A program made the position numbers and the translations under genes. Source: Anaeramoeba flamelloides (Eukaryota > Metamonada > Anaeramoebidae). Taken from it: a stretch of DNA of 64,000 bases. A model generated the notes under the pieces. The model searched no databases and was not told the DNA's origin. It saw only the letters and a program-made list of their open reading frames with translations. The stretch's first letter is position 1; each line of letters starts with the position of its first letter. Below are positions 46,646-57,939 of the stretch, piece by piece. The DNA is taken from NCBI GenBank assembly GCA_027625915.1, contig JANTQA010000048.1:3472001-3536000 (forward strand), written 5' to 3'.

Positions 46646-47256
46646 AAAATATTTTTCAGTCAAAGGGGTCCAGATTTTGTGAAGAAATAGAATATATTCT
46701 AAACCATTTTCCAGTCAAATTTTCCCAGTTGTTATGAGGAAAATTCCACTTGTTTATGAGGTTAGAATGGATATTAGAAGTAAAAAAAATTAACTTTGGA
46801 AATTAAAAAATTAAAAATTATTTATTGACCTTCATATTTTTTACACATTTTTAATTTTTTTTTACATTTTTTTTTTAAACCATTTCATTTTCAAATTTTT
46901 TTTTCTAATTCCAAGATCTCAAGCCACTTCGTAAAAAAGTGTTATTTTAATGTTACTGAAACAGTAAAAATGATTTTAGAGAAATCATTTTGATTTCCAT
47001 TGGGATTTTATTTGATCTTCGATAGCAGATCAAAATGAATATTGTTGTTTTTCTAAATAGGGACTAAGAATTTGGATTTTTCTCTATTTTTGAGAAAATC
47101 TATTGATTTTTGAGTTTCATTTTTGGTGGATATCAATTATACTTTGATTTTTATTATTCATCTTATTTCTTATTTAAGCTTGAAGGATCAATTATATAAA
47201 ATAATTGGTATTTGAAAAAAAAAATTGGGCACTCTTTAACTGAAACAAAGTATATT
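46646..47256 (+). mobile_element. Family A element without the nested B unit
   Basis: About 610 bp. Left end TTTTTCAGTCAAAGGGGTCC, right end GGGCACTCTTTAACTGAAAC, with the full series of internal blocks: CAAGATCTCAAGCCACTTCG, GTGTTATTTTAATGTTACTG, GATCTTCGATAGCAGATC and ATATAAAATAATTGG. A second TTTTCCAGTCAAATTTTCCC near 46710 looks like a duplicated terminus. Non-coding. Confidence 0.65.
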
Positions 47257-48889
47257 ATGAAAACTTGTTGAAAAAATTGACTTTTTTTGAGATCTCCAAT
47301 AATACTCATCTTTTTTAATGTTAAAGGAGATTTAATTTTTTTTTGTAGATTCCATTCATAATAATATAAAGAATTTTTATTTGAATTTGATTTATTTCTT
47401 CTTTTTATTGATTGTACTTTTCATTTTCAATAAGGTTTCGAATCAAAAATCATGTTGATCTTTTTCCCCATATGATAATAATAATAAAGTTATTGTTCTT
47501 TCCTGATTTTTGTGTGAAGATGTAATAATATTCAAAAAGATTTTTTGAATAAAAAATAATAAATCTAATATTTTTGTTATGTTCTTATCAATATTCAAAT
47601 ATTTACTTTTTTTCTGTTTATTGGTGGTTTGGAAAGTTTTGTTCAAGTGATCAAGTCTGAACTTATGAAGTTTTATTTTCAACCTTGAAAGTAAAAAAAT
47701 ATTTTTTTTTTTTTGATATTGAAATCAAAGGGAGTCGTTTTCAATATGTATTATTTGCTGTTAGTTTTTTTAAATTGTAGAGATAAAAGGAAAATTTCTT
47801 TGATTTTGAGTTGATTTCTAAAAAGTAAAAAAAAAAAAAAAAAAACCTATTGGGGTTTCTAAAATTTAAAAGAATTGAGTCAAATTCAAACTTTTTATCT
47901 ATTTTTTTTGAATTCTGGGAAAGCTAGATACTCTACAGTGCTCACTCTATACACCCCCAGTATTTTATTCTTAATTTTTGTTTTGATTTAATAATCAATA
48001 TTTTTCCAAATCAAAAAAAAAAAAAAAAAACACCTTTAGTTTATCCAGTATTCGATAGAATTGTGAAAAATCAAAGATTTTCCTTCATCGTTTATAATTC
48101 TGAAAAATTTAGGCACTATGAAGTAACTGGAGACAATTCTATAATTCCCAAAACTTTCCTTTATAACTCTTTACAAGATTCATATATATATATATATATA
48201 TTATCCTAATGAATCACTAAATATATTGATTCTTGTTTCATAATACTATTAGAAATAAAATGTCTTTAGTATTAATTTTTTATGAAAGAATAGCCTATTT
48301 AAAGAGATATAATAAATTATTAAAAGATCAAATATTAATTTTTTTTTGTTATTCAAGATAGTATATTCAATAAAATTACTACATTTTTACAGTTATTTTT
48401 TTTTTAATTTCTCAAATTAAAAAAAAACATAGGCACTTGGCAACACTTAACGGTACTTCCCGAAAATCTCATTTTTTAGTGTATTTTATCCCATCTATAA
48501 AACTGGTAAAATTATAACTGATAGAATATCTTTTCTTTTAAAAATGAAACAAAAATTTTGTTTTTCTAAGAAAAAGAGTAAGAAAAACAAGAAAAAAATG
48601 GGATTAAGAAATAATAAAAAAAGTCAAAACTTCTTTGAAAGTTTTCTTTGTTATGTCCCAAGTGTTGAATGGGGAGATTTTTGCTTTATTTTAATTGAAA
48701 ATTTCTCGATCGCAACTGTAATTTGTTTAAATAAAGTGGATCTAAATTCTTGACTAATTACCGATCAAATGAAATAGTTTACCTTTATTAATTTTCAAAT
48801 TAGAACTTTATAGAAAAGGTAAATTTATTGGTTGCGGTTCTGTGGTTTTCTCTCATATTTTGATCAAAATAATTTTTTTTCTAATTTAG

Positions 48890-49315
48890 TAAAATTTTTT
48901 TTTTCTTTTTGAAAAATATTACTTTTTTTCTTTTTTTTCTTTCTTTTTCAAATTTTTCCTTTTTCCTTGTTCAATACTTTTTTTTTTGGAAAAGTCATAC
49001 ATAAAAAAAAAAGATCTTCGAAAAGACATATAACCACTAAGAAAATTGGAGACTATGTAATATCTTTGAAAAATAAATTCAAATATTTGCAAAAAATCTT
49101 CTTGTTAACTTTTTTTCAGTGAAATTTAAGTAATAAAAAATCAGTAATCCTCATTTCAAAAATTGTTACTCAGTTTTTTTTGGGTTTTTTGATTTTATTT
49201 TTTTTTAATTATTAAAATATCAAGTTTTTTTATATTTAGAATGATTTAAAAGTGAATTAAGGAATCAGATTTGATTATTAGTTATTGTTGAATACTAAAG
49301 GATATTTTTTTTTCA
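48890..49315 (-). mobile_element. Family E SINE-like element
   Basis: Same orientation and block order as 28884-29235: GATCTTCGAAAAGACATATAACCAC, AATCTTCTTGTTAACTTTTTTTCAG, TTTTTTGATTTTATTTTTTTT and TAGAATGATTTAAAAG. The T-rich start is interrupted, consistent with an older A-tail. Confidence 0.5.
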
Positions 49316-49391
49316 ATTTATTATTCCAGGTGAGTCAAAATTTTTAAAATGGAGTTTAGTAAATAAATTTGTATAAAAAAAAAATCCAACA

Positions 49392-49472
49392 GATGTGCCT
49401 TAATTTTGAGATTTTTATTATGACATAAATTCCATTCAAGGTTTATGTCTGAAAGTGGAACTGACTGTATAT
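49392..49472. repeat. Family C MITE, right-end fragment
   Basis: Ends GAAAGTGGAACTGACTGTA and contains GTGCCTTAATTTTGAG, as in the intact copy at 17025-17219. The left terminus is missing. Confidence 0.6.
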
Positions 49473-49776
49473 AAATTATTGTAATATATTGAATTTACTC
49501 AGACTTTAATTATAAAATTATATTAAAGCAAAATTTGGTTTCATCTTGATTGCTTATTAAAGATTATTTACAAAGTGAAATATTCATAAATATAAAAATA
49601 TTGAATTGAAAGAATTTTAACTTGTTTAAAAACAAAACAACAAATGCAAGTTGTGATAAACAATAGAAGGAAAAAAGAGTAATAATTGCTCTTAGTGTAA
49701 TATTTATATTTTTAGGTATTATTATGAAAAATAAATATAAAGAAAATTTAAAGAATTTTTGTTAATTAATTTGGTA

Positions 49777-52700
49777 TTATTTTTTTGCCCACCAATACCA
49801 AACAAGAATTATTAAACAAATTGCAACAACAATTCCTAAGATTAAATTATCTCTATTCTTTTTTGATTTTATTTTTTGAATTACTGTATTGACTGTTGGG
49901 AATTTATTTCTTGCACTTCCCATCTTTGATCCAATATTTTTGAAAGAATTTCCTTGTTGTTTCGTCTTATCATGAACTGATCCCGCTTGTCTAATTAGTT
50001 ATTAAAAATAAATAAAACCAAATAAGATTATAATGTTTAAAATTTAAAATTTGGAAAAAACGGTATATATATATATATAAAGTTGATATATTATATAAAT
50101 CAATTCTCTTTTTATTGATGAGATACTAAATCCCACTAAAAGTAAAATTATTATTATTGTTGTTGTTGTTGTTGAAAAGGTGTATATTAGACTCTAGATG
50201 ACCCTTTGCTAAATTTCTAAAAGAAAATTTAAGTATAAAATCATAGATTTAATGATTATTTATAGGAAGTACACATCCAAATTATTTTTATGATTGAAAT
50301 AGCAAAAACAAAAATGAAAAGAAAAACAAGAAAAAAGGTTTTGAGGAGTTTATTTTTGGTGATCGGTAAAAGATCAGAGTCATTCAAAATGTGCTAAAAA
50401 AAAATATACAGCCCCAATGTTCTAATTTGTTTTTTAAAAAGTGATTACAAATGAGTTATTAAACAACATATCAAAAATTTATGGTAAATTCTGTTTGTTA
50501 TCCTGAACTTTGTCAGGAATATTCAAAAAAAAAATATTTGTTGGATATTAAAATTTTAGAATCTTGAGATTCTAGTGGTTAGTAATTCATTCTATTCCCC
50601 CTCTTTTTGTTATTTAATTGTAAAACGAGAAGATTCTAATTTTTTATTTTGAATTTTCATTTATTTATTTCGTATTTTTTTTTACTTTTTGATACTTTAT
50701 AAATTTTCAAATTTGTTAATTCAACTCTATAATTAAGATTAAATTCATTGATCAAATTTCGAATAGTAATATATTTTTTGAATAAAAATTTTTACCATTT
50801 TTTGATAAAACCGTTTTTCTTAGTTTTTATGTTAATGTTAAGATAAAAAATTATTCCCAAAATATCAAAAATGTTTTTTAGAGTTTATTTTTCTCGTTGT
50901 TAAAAGAAAAATTCATTTTAAAATTTGCATAAAAATACCAGCATGTGAGTAATTTTATATAAATCTAGCAAGAAGATATTTATTTTTTCTATAGTCTGAA
51001 AACAATTTATTTAATTTTAACCATTAAAAAAAAAAAATAAATAATTACCCTAGCACTTGATCTATTGCCTTATTTGAACCAACTAATGAGGCTCTTTCTC
51101 TTAAAAGATTTTCTGTTGATCGATCTATTTCTGTTGATATGTTGTTATCCCTTTTTAAATACAAATAATTTTAATTAATTAATAAATAATAGTAATTGAG
51201 AGCATTTTTGTTAGCTTTTGAACTTTTTAAAAAAAAAAAAATTAAAAAAGGTTACTTATTTCTTGTATTTCCATGAAACAAATCAAATTTTTCCTTTTTT
51301 TCCTTTATAATATTCTATAAATAAAATAATTTTTTGTATTTATCACAATTATATAAAATAATTTTTTTTTTTTTTTATTAGTTTTTATTAATATTGGTTT
51401 TTGTGTGTTTGTTTATTTTTTTATTTGTTTGTTTGTTTGTTTTTTTTTGGTTATTTATTTTTTTTTGTTCTGTAACTTTAATTTAATTCATTGGGTATAA
51501 TAAACTATTTTTCAGTCCAAGGGGTCCAGTTGTAATGGGTATAATACATGTGTTTAAAGGGTTTACATAGATATTAGAAGAAAAATTTTATTTCGGAAAT
51601 TTTCAAAATTGAAATTATTTTTTCACATTTTTACACATTTTTGTTTTTTTTTTTCGATTTTTTTTTTAAAACCTCATTCAGTTGCAAAATTTTTTTTTAT
51701 TGCAAGATCAATAGTCACTTGGTAAAAATGTGTTATTATAAGGTTATTGAAACCATGTAAAGATTGTTGAGAAATCATATTGATTTCTATTGCAATTCTA
51801 TGAAGATCTTTGATCTTGATATTTGTTTAATAAATGTGAAAAATTTTCACTTCGTTTTCATTTCCTTTTTCAAATAGTGACCACAAATACCAACACACTT
51901 CGTTTGGGGGCTTGATTTCTAAAAGAAAAGCATGGAAAATGAAGTGAAAAATGTTTCATATTTATTATTCAAATACCAGTAGAAGTTCAAAACGAACATT
52001 GTTGTTTTTCTCAATAGAGCCCTAAGAATTTGAGTTTTGAAATTTTTAAGAAAATTTATTGATTAATTAGTTTTCTTTCAGACATATATCAACAATTCTT
52101 TGATATCTATTATTCTCTTTATTTCTTATTTGTTCTTCAAAGGTCAATTATATAAAATAATTGATATTTGAAAACATATGTTGGGCCCCTTTGACTGAAG
52201 CAGAGTTTATTTTGAACATCGCTCTAATCAGTACATTATAAAAGGAGCATCTAATTGAATGGTGTGATAATGTAAAATTTTTATGGTTAGAAAACTTAAG
52301 GTAATAAAGAAAAAATTGAAAATAAAAAAAAATTGAAAATAAAAAATTCCTAAAATAGTAAAAAATATATATAAATTCGGGTACATGTGCCCACTCGTGA
52401 GGAGGTAGTGTCTAGGTTTTTTTTAATTCAGAAGAATTGAGCAAAATAAAAGATTTTACTCCATTCTTTTAAATTAAAAAAAACCTAACGACAGTAGAAT
52501 GCCAATTTATTAATCACAGTTTGTGGAATTTTTATTTATTATTGATTGTCTTTCTATCGGGTTTTTACCCTTCCTGTTTCCGGAGAAGTGTCGTCCAATG
52601 CCGCCAAGTGCCTAGGTTTTCTTGAGGTTTTCTGTTTTATTTGTTAAGTGTTTAGGTTTTTTTTGAGGTTTTCTCTTTTATTTGTGAAATCTATTGATTT

Positions 52701-54926
52701 TCGTTAGGTTTTTTTGAGTTTTCTATTTATTTCAAAAAGTAAAAAAAACCTAGAACACTTCACAAATAAAATAGAAAACTCAAAAAAACCTAACGAAAAT
52801 CTATTGGTTTTCCAAATAAATAGAAAACTCAAGAAAACCTAACGGCAGTGGATAATTTTTAATTTGGTCATGTAAATGATATAATATTTTTGTACTTTAA
52901 TATTTTAATTATTTTTCTTCTTCTCTTTTTTATTTTTAGTAAATGTTCTTTGATTACTCCTTTCTCTCAGAAAATAAATAAATAAAATAATGGAAAATTT
53001 TCAATAATTTTTTTCCATAATAGTTTTTTCGATTTTTTCTTGGACGCAATTTCAATAAAATCTGAATTTATTTTTTTTTTTCATGTTAAGAGATGTTGAT
53101 TAATTTTTCAATTGAACATTTTCGTGAAAGGATTGCAGAATAAAAACTCACAATCACCTTCTTGTAAAAATTGACATTTAAAAAGTAAAAAGTGTTTGAA
53201 ATAGAATAAATTACAATCGAATAATCTGTACAAAAATCAAAAACAAATCATTAAAAAAGCAGGATTGAAATATAATTTTTTTTTTCTTAAAATCAAAAAA
53301 CAAAAAAGCCAATTTTCAAAATCAGATATTTCTTGAATCTTAATTTCTCCATGATTTAATTATTGAATGTAGTGAATTTTCCTTATTCCTTTTAACTATT
53401 TAATTTGCTTGTTTTTAGTTTGGTTTGTTAATTATCAATAATGGTGAATTTTTTCTGTCATTGAAATCATTGATTTTAATATCTTTTGTCTTATGAAATC
53501 TGTAATTTTTTTTTTGTTACTGGTATTTGAATTATTAATTGGAAAAATTTTTCACTTCATTTTCCAGATTTTTCTTTTATAAACACAGTTCTTCAAAAAG
53601 CAGTGTGGTGTAATTTGTGGCTTCTCTTTGAAAAAAATTTTTAGAAAATGAAGCGAAAATTTTATCCATTTAATACTGATAAATTTCAATAAATTTAATA
53701 AAATTTTTAATTCAATTTCCATTTTTGTAATCTATATATCTCAACTTTTAAAACAACACAGGAGAAAGAATCTTTTGAAATCAAACCAATTTTTCAAAGT
53801 TTTATAAAATTAAACTAATAAAATACTTTACTTAAAGCTTGAGTAAACAAAATTTCTAAAAATGGAAAATGAAGTAAAAATTTTCTGATATTAATTTGAA
53901 TTTATCAGTATTCAAAGACCAGTATTTGAATTTTTTCAACCAAAAGAAGTACAATTCCAAATTATCATTTTTAGTGGGTAAGGCACTCCTTGGGCATGAA
54001 GGGGATCCACGGTAGATAATTCGGCACTTCTCGTTGTGTTCATTTGAAATTTCAAAATAAAAAAAAAAAAGATTTTATTTATTTGAATTGTGTACTTTAC
54101 ACTTTGCCTCTAAGGACAATGAAATGACAAGTTGTGTTTTCCATAACACTTTTACAAAAAGTGGTGTTGTGTTTATAATCTGTCCTCTTCTCACTAAAAT
54201 AGGATATTCAAAAAAGTAAAAAAGTTTTTTTTCCAAAACACCTGTTTTGTTTAACAGCCGAAATAATTTCTTCAGGGTTTTCTTTGGAAAAAAATGAAAA
54301 AACTGAATTTGACCCCCTTTCAGTCATTTTTGATTTCTTAACTCCTAAAGTACAACTTCTTTTCATTCACAACCAATAAAAGAGACATTTTACAATTGTT
54401 CAAGAATATAAATCTTCTTAAATTTCAAAAAGATCAAAAAACTCTGGATGAAATGGGAGAAAGAAGCACGTCAAAAAGTAAACACAAAAAACTTGTGTGT
54501 TTTTCTCATTCCTGGGATCAGAAAAGTTTTTTTCTTATTGTTTGTTTTCGTTAAAATTATGTTTTTGCTTGCAGTTTTTTTTTTCGGATTTTTTGTTTGA
54601 AGAATCAAAAAGAATTACTTACACGGTTTTTTTGGTACTCTTGCTGAAATGAAAATAAGATTTGTTGGTTACGTTGTATTTGGTAAAGCAATTCATTGGA
54701 TTCTGATGTTTGTGAGTGGAGTTCAAGTGTGTTTATGGCTTGTTCAAATTGTTCAATTAAAAATGAGATCTCTTGTGACAAGTTAGTGTTTTCTTCGATA
54801 TCAGGCTTGTTTAATAATCTTAAATTTTCCTTTTTCGTTATTCATTCAAAAAATTGTTAGAGAGTAAACAAAATAAGCAACCAACAAACGACGAACAAAG
54901 GTAATTGTTTTTTAAAATAAAAAGAA

Positions 54927-54957
<31 letters not shown>

Positions 54958-55141
54958 AACAAACTTTATTAAGATCTTCTTCAACAAACAAATTGTCCAA
55001 ATCCGAATCAAAGTGTTTGTCACTTAAAGCAGATTTTGAAAATTTTGATATTTTGATTTCTAATTGGTTCTTTAGATTTTGTATTTGGTTTTTTAAACTT
55101 TGGACTTTGTTTGTGTTCGAAATATCTAATTCTAAACTCAT
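49777..55141 (-). CDS. GOSR1: Golgi Qb-SNARE GOSR1/Gos1, five exons
   Basis: Exons 55141-54965, 54829-54623, 51314-51256, 51150-51049 and 49990-49777, all GT-AG and phase-consistent (0, 0, 2, 2). They total 759 nt and 252 aa; human GOSR1 has 250. Seen: N-terminal helix LKNQLEIKISKFSK like the family's LENELDLKLVSFSK; a second helix (EISFLIEQFEQAI ... YQIQRNQQILFSF, EYQKNRN); the SNARE heptads LLRERASLVGSNKAIDQVLGQ and on to FPTVNTVIQKIKSKKNRDNL; then the transmembrane anchor ILGIVVAICLIILVWYW. The zero-layer glutamine is probably Gln in AIDQVLGQ; a precise alignment is needed. Gos1-type SNAREs act in ER-Golgi and intra-Golgi fusion. Introns are 135, 3308, 105 and 1058 nt; the two long ones hold transposons. 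No single exon exceeds 71 codons. Confidence 0.93.
51499..52211 (+). mobile_element. Family A element, most complete copy
   Basis: 713 bp with TIRs of about 30 bp: AATAAACTATTTTTCAGTCC then AAGGGGTCCAG on the left, mirrored by GGGCCCCTTTGACTGAAG then CAGAGTTTATT on the right. Carries a family B unit in its middle (51829-51966). No ORF. Used here as the reference for fragments at 255, 21030, 28230, 42492 and 46646. Confidence 0.75.
51829..51966. mobile_element. Family B unit nested in family A
   Basis: 138 bp. Arms AATAAATGTGAAAAATTTTC, ACTTCGTTTTC and GAAAATGAAGTGAAAAATG, TTTCATATTTATT surround a core with CTTCGTTTGGGGGCTTG. Family A copies at 46646 and 42492 have the empty site. Confidence 0.65.
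52412..52860. repeat. Cluster of nested palindromes built on CTAGGTTTTTT / AAAAAACCTAACG
   Basis: The clearest arm pair is 52691-52731 with 52763-52806: about 40 bp, TTTTCGTTAGGTTTTTTTGA against its complement, nearly perfect and separated by about 30 bp. A third arm follows at about 52815-52846. A smaller pair at 52413-52440 and 52465-52490 uses the same CTAGG...CCTAACG ends. GAGGTTTTCT(G/C)TTTTATTTGT is directly repeated at 52623 and 52665. Located in GOSR1 intron 2. Confidence 0.75.
53541..53668. mobile_element. Family B element
   Basis: About 128 bp. Arms TTTTTCACTTCATTTTCC and GAAAATGAAGCGAAAATTTT. Directly abuts the family H element that starts at 53674. Confidence 0.6.
53674..53910. 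mobile_element. Family H MITE-like element
   Basis: 237 bp. Left ACTGATAAATTTCAATAAAT, right ATTAATTTGAATTTATCAGT. The central block has AAAACAACACAGGAGAAAGA, shared with copies at 34.4 and 57.8 kb. Confidence 0.65.
54930..54955 (+). repeat. Poly-A tract in GOSR1 intron 1
   Basis: About 26 A, read as poly-T on the gene's strand, about ten bases inside the GTTTGT donor of intron 1. Confidence 0.85.
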
Positions 55142-55689
55142 AAAATTTTTTGTGTAAATCCCTTTTTGTGGTTTTAATAAAAAAAATGATTCATTGAGAT
55201 AGGAAGTAAAAATTTCACCTTATTGAAAAATCAGGTTTTAAACCAGAAACCCGAAAAGTGTATTGCAAGAAAACCAATTGAAAGGATAATTTTTTTAACT
55301 TTAATCAATTTTATCTGCAAACATGTGTCGATAATAGTTCTTGAAAAAGACTCAAGTATTAACAATTGTCAAATGAATTTAAATGAGAAGAGACTAATTA
55401 TGAACCAAAAACAGTTAGATCATTTTGGGACACATTAGAGTCTTCTTTTATGTGTTACTTTCAGCATTGAGCAGATTTTGATTATCCAATTTTTGATGGT
55501 ATTGATTAGATTTCTTCTCTTTATTTTATTAAAATTTTTTTTACCTCATAATACCTGTGGTTTTATATAGATATAGATAGATTGATAATTGCAAGACAAT
55601 TGATTTATCTAATTCCCCATTTCAAGTAATGTAATCGTGAATGTTAATTTTCAAATAGTAAAAAACATAGAGGTTTTTATGATAAATAA

Positions 55690-57275
55690 GAAAGATAATA
55701 CAGCTTTTGATAATAATATATATTACCATAATATTAACAATCAAATCGCAATATTATGAAAAATCGTGATTAGTCCAACTTTATGGTGAAAAATCATAAA
55801 AGCGTAATAATCCACAATATTGTGACAAATAATTATTGCGATAAAATATTTATTTTTTTGAAATCCTAAAAAAAATTTCATGACTTTTACAAAGCCTTTA
55901 GACTTTTACAACACCTTTCCCCCTTTAAAAATGTGAAAAAGTGTTTGCAAGTGTTGTGGATTGTCTTCAAGTGTTTGAAAGTTTTGGAAAGATAGAAAAC
56001 TAATATAAACGGAATGAGTTTGTTTGGTAGTTTAAAAACAATTTTTTTCTTTTTCATTTTTTTATTTAACAAAATACAAAATCTCAAACAAATTTTATGA
56101 TGGAACAAATAATAACTCATTTCAACAATTTACTTGAATATAAAATAAAAGTCTATTTATAAAATGGAGTTGTTTCCTTCACAAGTTAAATAACCAAAAT
56201 GAAAAAAGAGTAATTTTTCCACTTATTGGTGATCGATCAAACAAAAACCTCTAAACTCTAATAGTGTTTTCTGTCCAATACAAAGATGCTCAACAAGGAA
56301 GAATCAGAAGAAGAGAACAATTGTACAAATACTATTATTTTCCGATTAATAAATGAAAATTTTTATTTCAATTTCCAAAATGAATATTAATTATTACTAC
56401 TACAATCAAATTAACAGAGTAAAAATTTGGTCTTAGAATTAAGTAAGGAAGGTTTATAATTATTGTCTAAAAATAAAATTTCTAAACAATTAGAAAAATA
56501 TTTTAGTCTTTTTTTTTCGACTCATTAACTACTGGTATTTTGGAAAGTGAACTTAAAATTTTCATTTTTTTAATTGGAAAATAATAATAATGCTAATAAT
56601 TGGTGATAATCTGGCTCAGTTGTTGTGAAAGCTTTTGAAAAGTTATTCAACTACCTTCCGCTTTCATAGAATATTGAAAATGTTTTCGCCCAAGAGCATA
56701 TATTCTTTAAAGAACAGGTAAAGGGTTAGTTGTTTGAGAAGCTAATTATTTAAGGCAATTTCCAACACCAGTTTTAACTGAGAAAATAATTAATTCTTTT
56801 GAGTTCTTATTTATGTTGATTTAAAGGGATAGATAGGTTTGTCAATCAAGTTAAATGAAAATATTATAAAACTATGTGATCTAACCCGTGATTGAATGAA
56901 GGATCTTTTTTGTTGTTTTTTCAAAGAATAACTCTTTTTCACATAATCTATTTTTTGATCAAAAAAAATTTCTTGTAAAAATATTGAAGGAATAGCCCAA
57001 AAATACATCAAATAATATATCGCGATTACTTTTTAATGATTATATTTTGACATTTGTTACAATTTTTTAATAATTATTGCGATTTTAGAGAATATTACGA
57101 TTTGTTATATTATCACGATAATATTGAATATCACGATTTTATAAACTATCGTGATTTGATAAAATATCCCCGTTTGATTACAAATCGTGATTATTAAAAT
57201 ATAGTGATTTGAAAGAAATTATCTTGGTTTTTGTAACTTTAAAGTGAATTAGTATTATATCATCAAAATCTCTTG
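55690..57275 (+). repeat. Family K long repeat element (copy 2)
   Basis: About 1.6 kb, collinear with 4200-5525 in the kinase intron and about 250 bp longer because of an internal insertion (56344-56577). Outer parts again carry ATCGCGATT, TATCACGAT and CATGAT-type units. Divergence between the copies looks considerable (frequent substitutions and small indels), so the family is not young. No transposase frame. Confidence 0.65.
56344..56577. mobile_element. Inverted-repeat insertion inside family K copy 2
   Basis: About 235 bp bounded by GATTAATAAATGAAAATTTTT...TTTCAATTTCC and a reversed GGAAAGTGAAC...AAAATTTTCATTTTTTTAATT. Copy 1 continues directly from ATTGTACAAA to TAATAATTGGTGATAA at the same point, so it shows the pre-insertion state. 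Confidence 0.6.
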
Positions 57276-57694
57276 TATTTACTCTATTTGTTTTTTTGAA
57301 CAGAATTCAATTGAAAAAAAACCAAAACATTTGATTTACTTTTGATTGAAGAATTTTTTTTTATTAAAAAGGTTTCTCGGAAAATGAATTATTCGTTTCA
57401 GAACAAATAGGGAATGGCCTTTGTTGTAAAATTTCTGAAGGTGGGGTATATTCTATTATCTATCTGAAAATTAAAGTACCAACAATTAATCAGTGTTTTT
57501 TGTTCAAAAAAGAAAAAATTATCTTTCTTAATAGGAAATAGGCATTTAGGTATATTTTAACCAATACCAAAGAATTGGTTTTGCTATTGGAGACTTTGGC
57601 CTCACAAAAAAAACAATCAAACAATAATTTAATATATTTTACAATTTTACTCAATTTTTATCTCTTAGTTGTATAAGATAAACCCTCTCAGCTT

Positions 57695-57939
57695 ACTGAT
57701 AAATTCCAATAAATATCTGAACATTTTTACTTCATTTTCTATTTTTATAAATTTTTTTTAATCATTTTACACAAGCCCTGTAGAAAGTATTTTAATCTTT
57801 TAAATGTTAAAAAACTTTGAAAAATTGGTTGGGATTCAAAAAGTTCTTTCTCTTGGGTTGTTTTAAAAGTTGAGTTATGAGATTACAAAATGGGAAATTG
57901 AAGGAAAAATTGTACTAAATTTATTTGAATTTATCAGTA
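57695..57939. mobile_element. Family H MITE-like element
   Basis: 245 bp. TIR ACTGATAAATTCCAATAAAT on the left, ATTTATTTGAATTTATCAGT on the right, with inner arms CATTTTCTATTTTTATAA / TTACAAAATGGGAAATTG. Non-coding. Confidence 0.7.

Larger units (their letters stand above)
46062..49776. other. Gene-free stretch with family A, E and C elements
   Basis: Between two minus-strand genes. Contains a near-full family A element (46646-47256), a short (TA)n tract (48182-48201), a family E element (48890-49315) and the right end of a family C MITE (49392-49472). The ORF at 48544-48753 was considered and set aside. Confidence 0.6.
51315..54622 (-). other. 3.3 kb intron 2 of the GOSR1 gene
   Basis: Donor GTAAGT after the Arg codon at 54623, acceptor TTTATAG before 51314, both phase 0. 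The insert contains a full family A element with nested B (51499-52211), the CTAGG palindrome cluster (52412-52860), and adjoining B and H elements (53541-53910). A GC-richer patch at about 53980-54030 has no recognisable fold. No independent gene was seen inside it. Confidence 0.85.

Noticed and set aside
48544-48753. 69-codon ORF ending ATVICLNKVDLNS, which resembles the NKxD motif of GTPases
   Set aside because: No P-loop or switch region anywhere nearby, and the upstream part is Lys-rich low complexity. The match is four residues and could be chance.
53980-54035. GC-richer segment that might be a tRNA or 5S fragment
   Set aside because: No acceptor stem, no B-box and no cloverleaf could be drawn.
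55223-55438. 71-codon ORF just upstream of GOSR1
   Set aside because: No recognisable domain; position and composition fit promoter-proximal AT-rich DNA.
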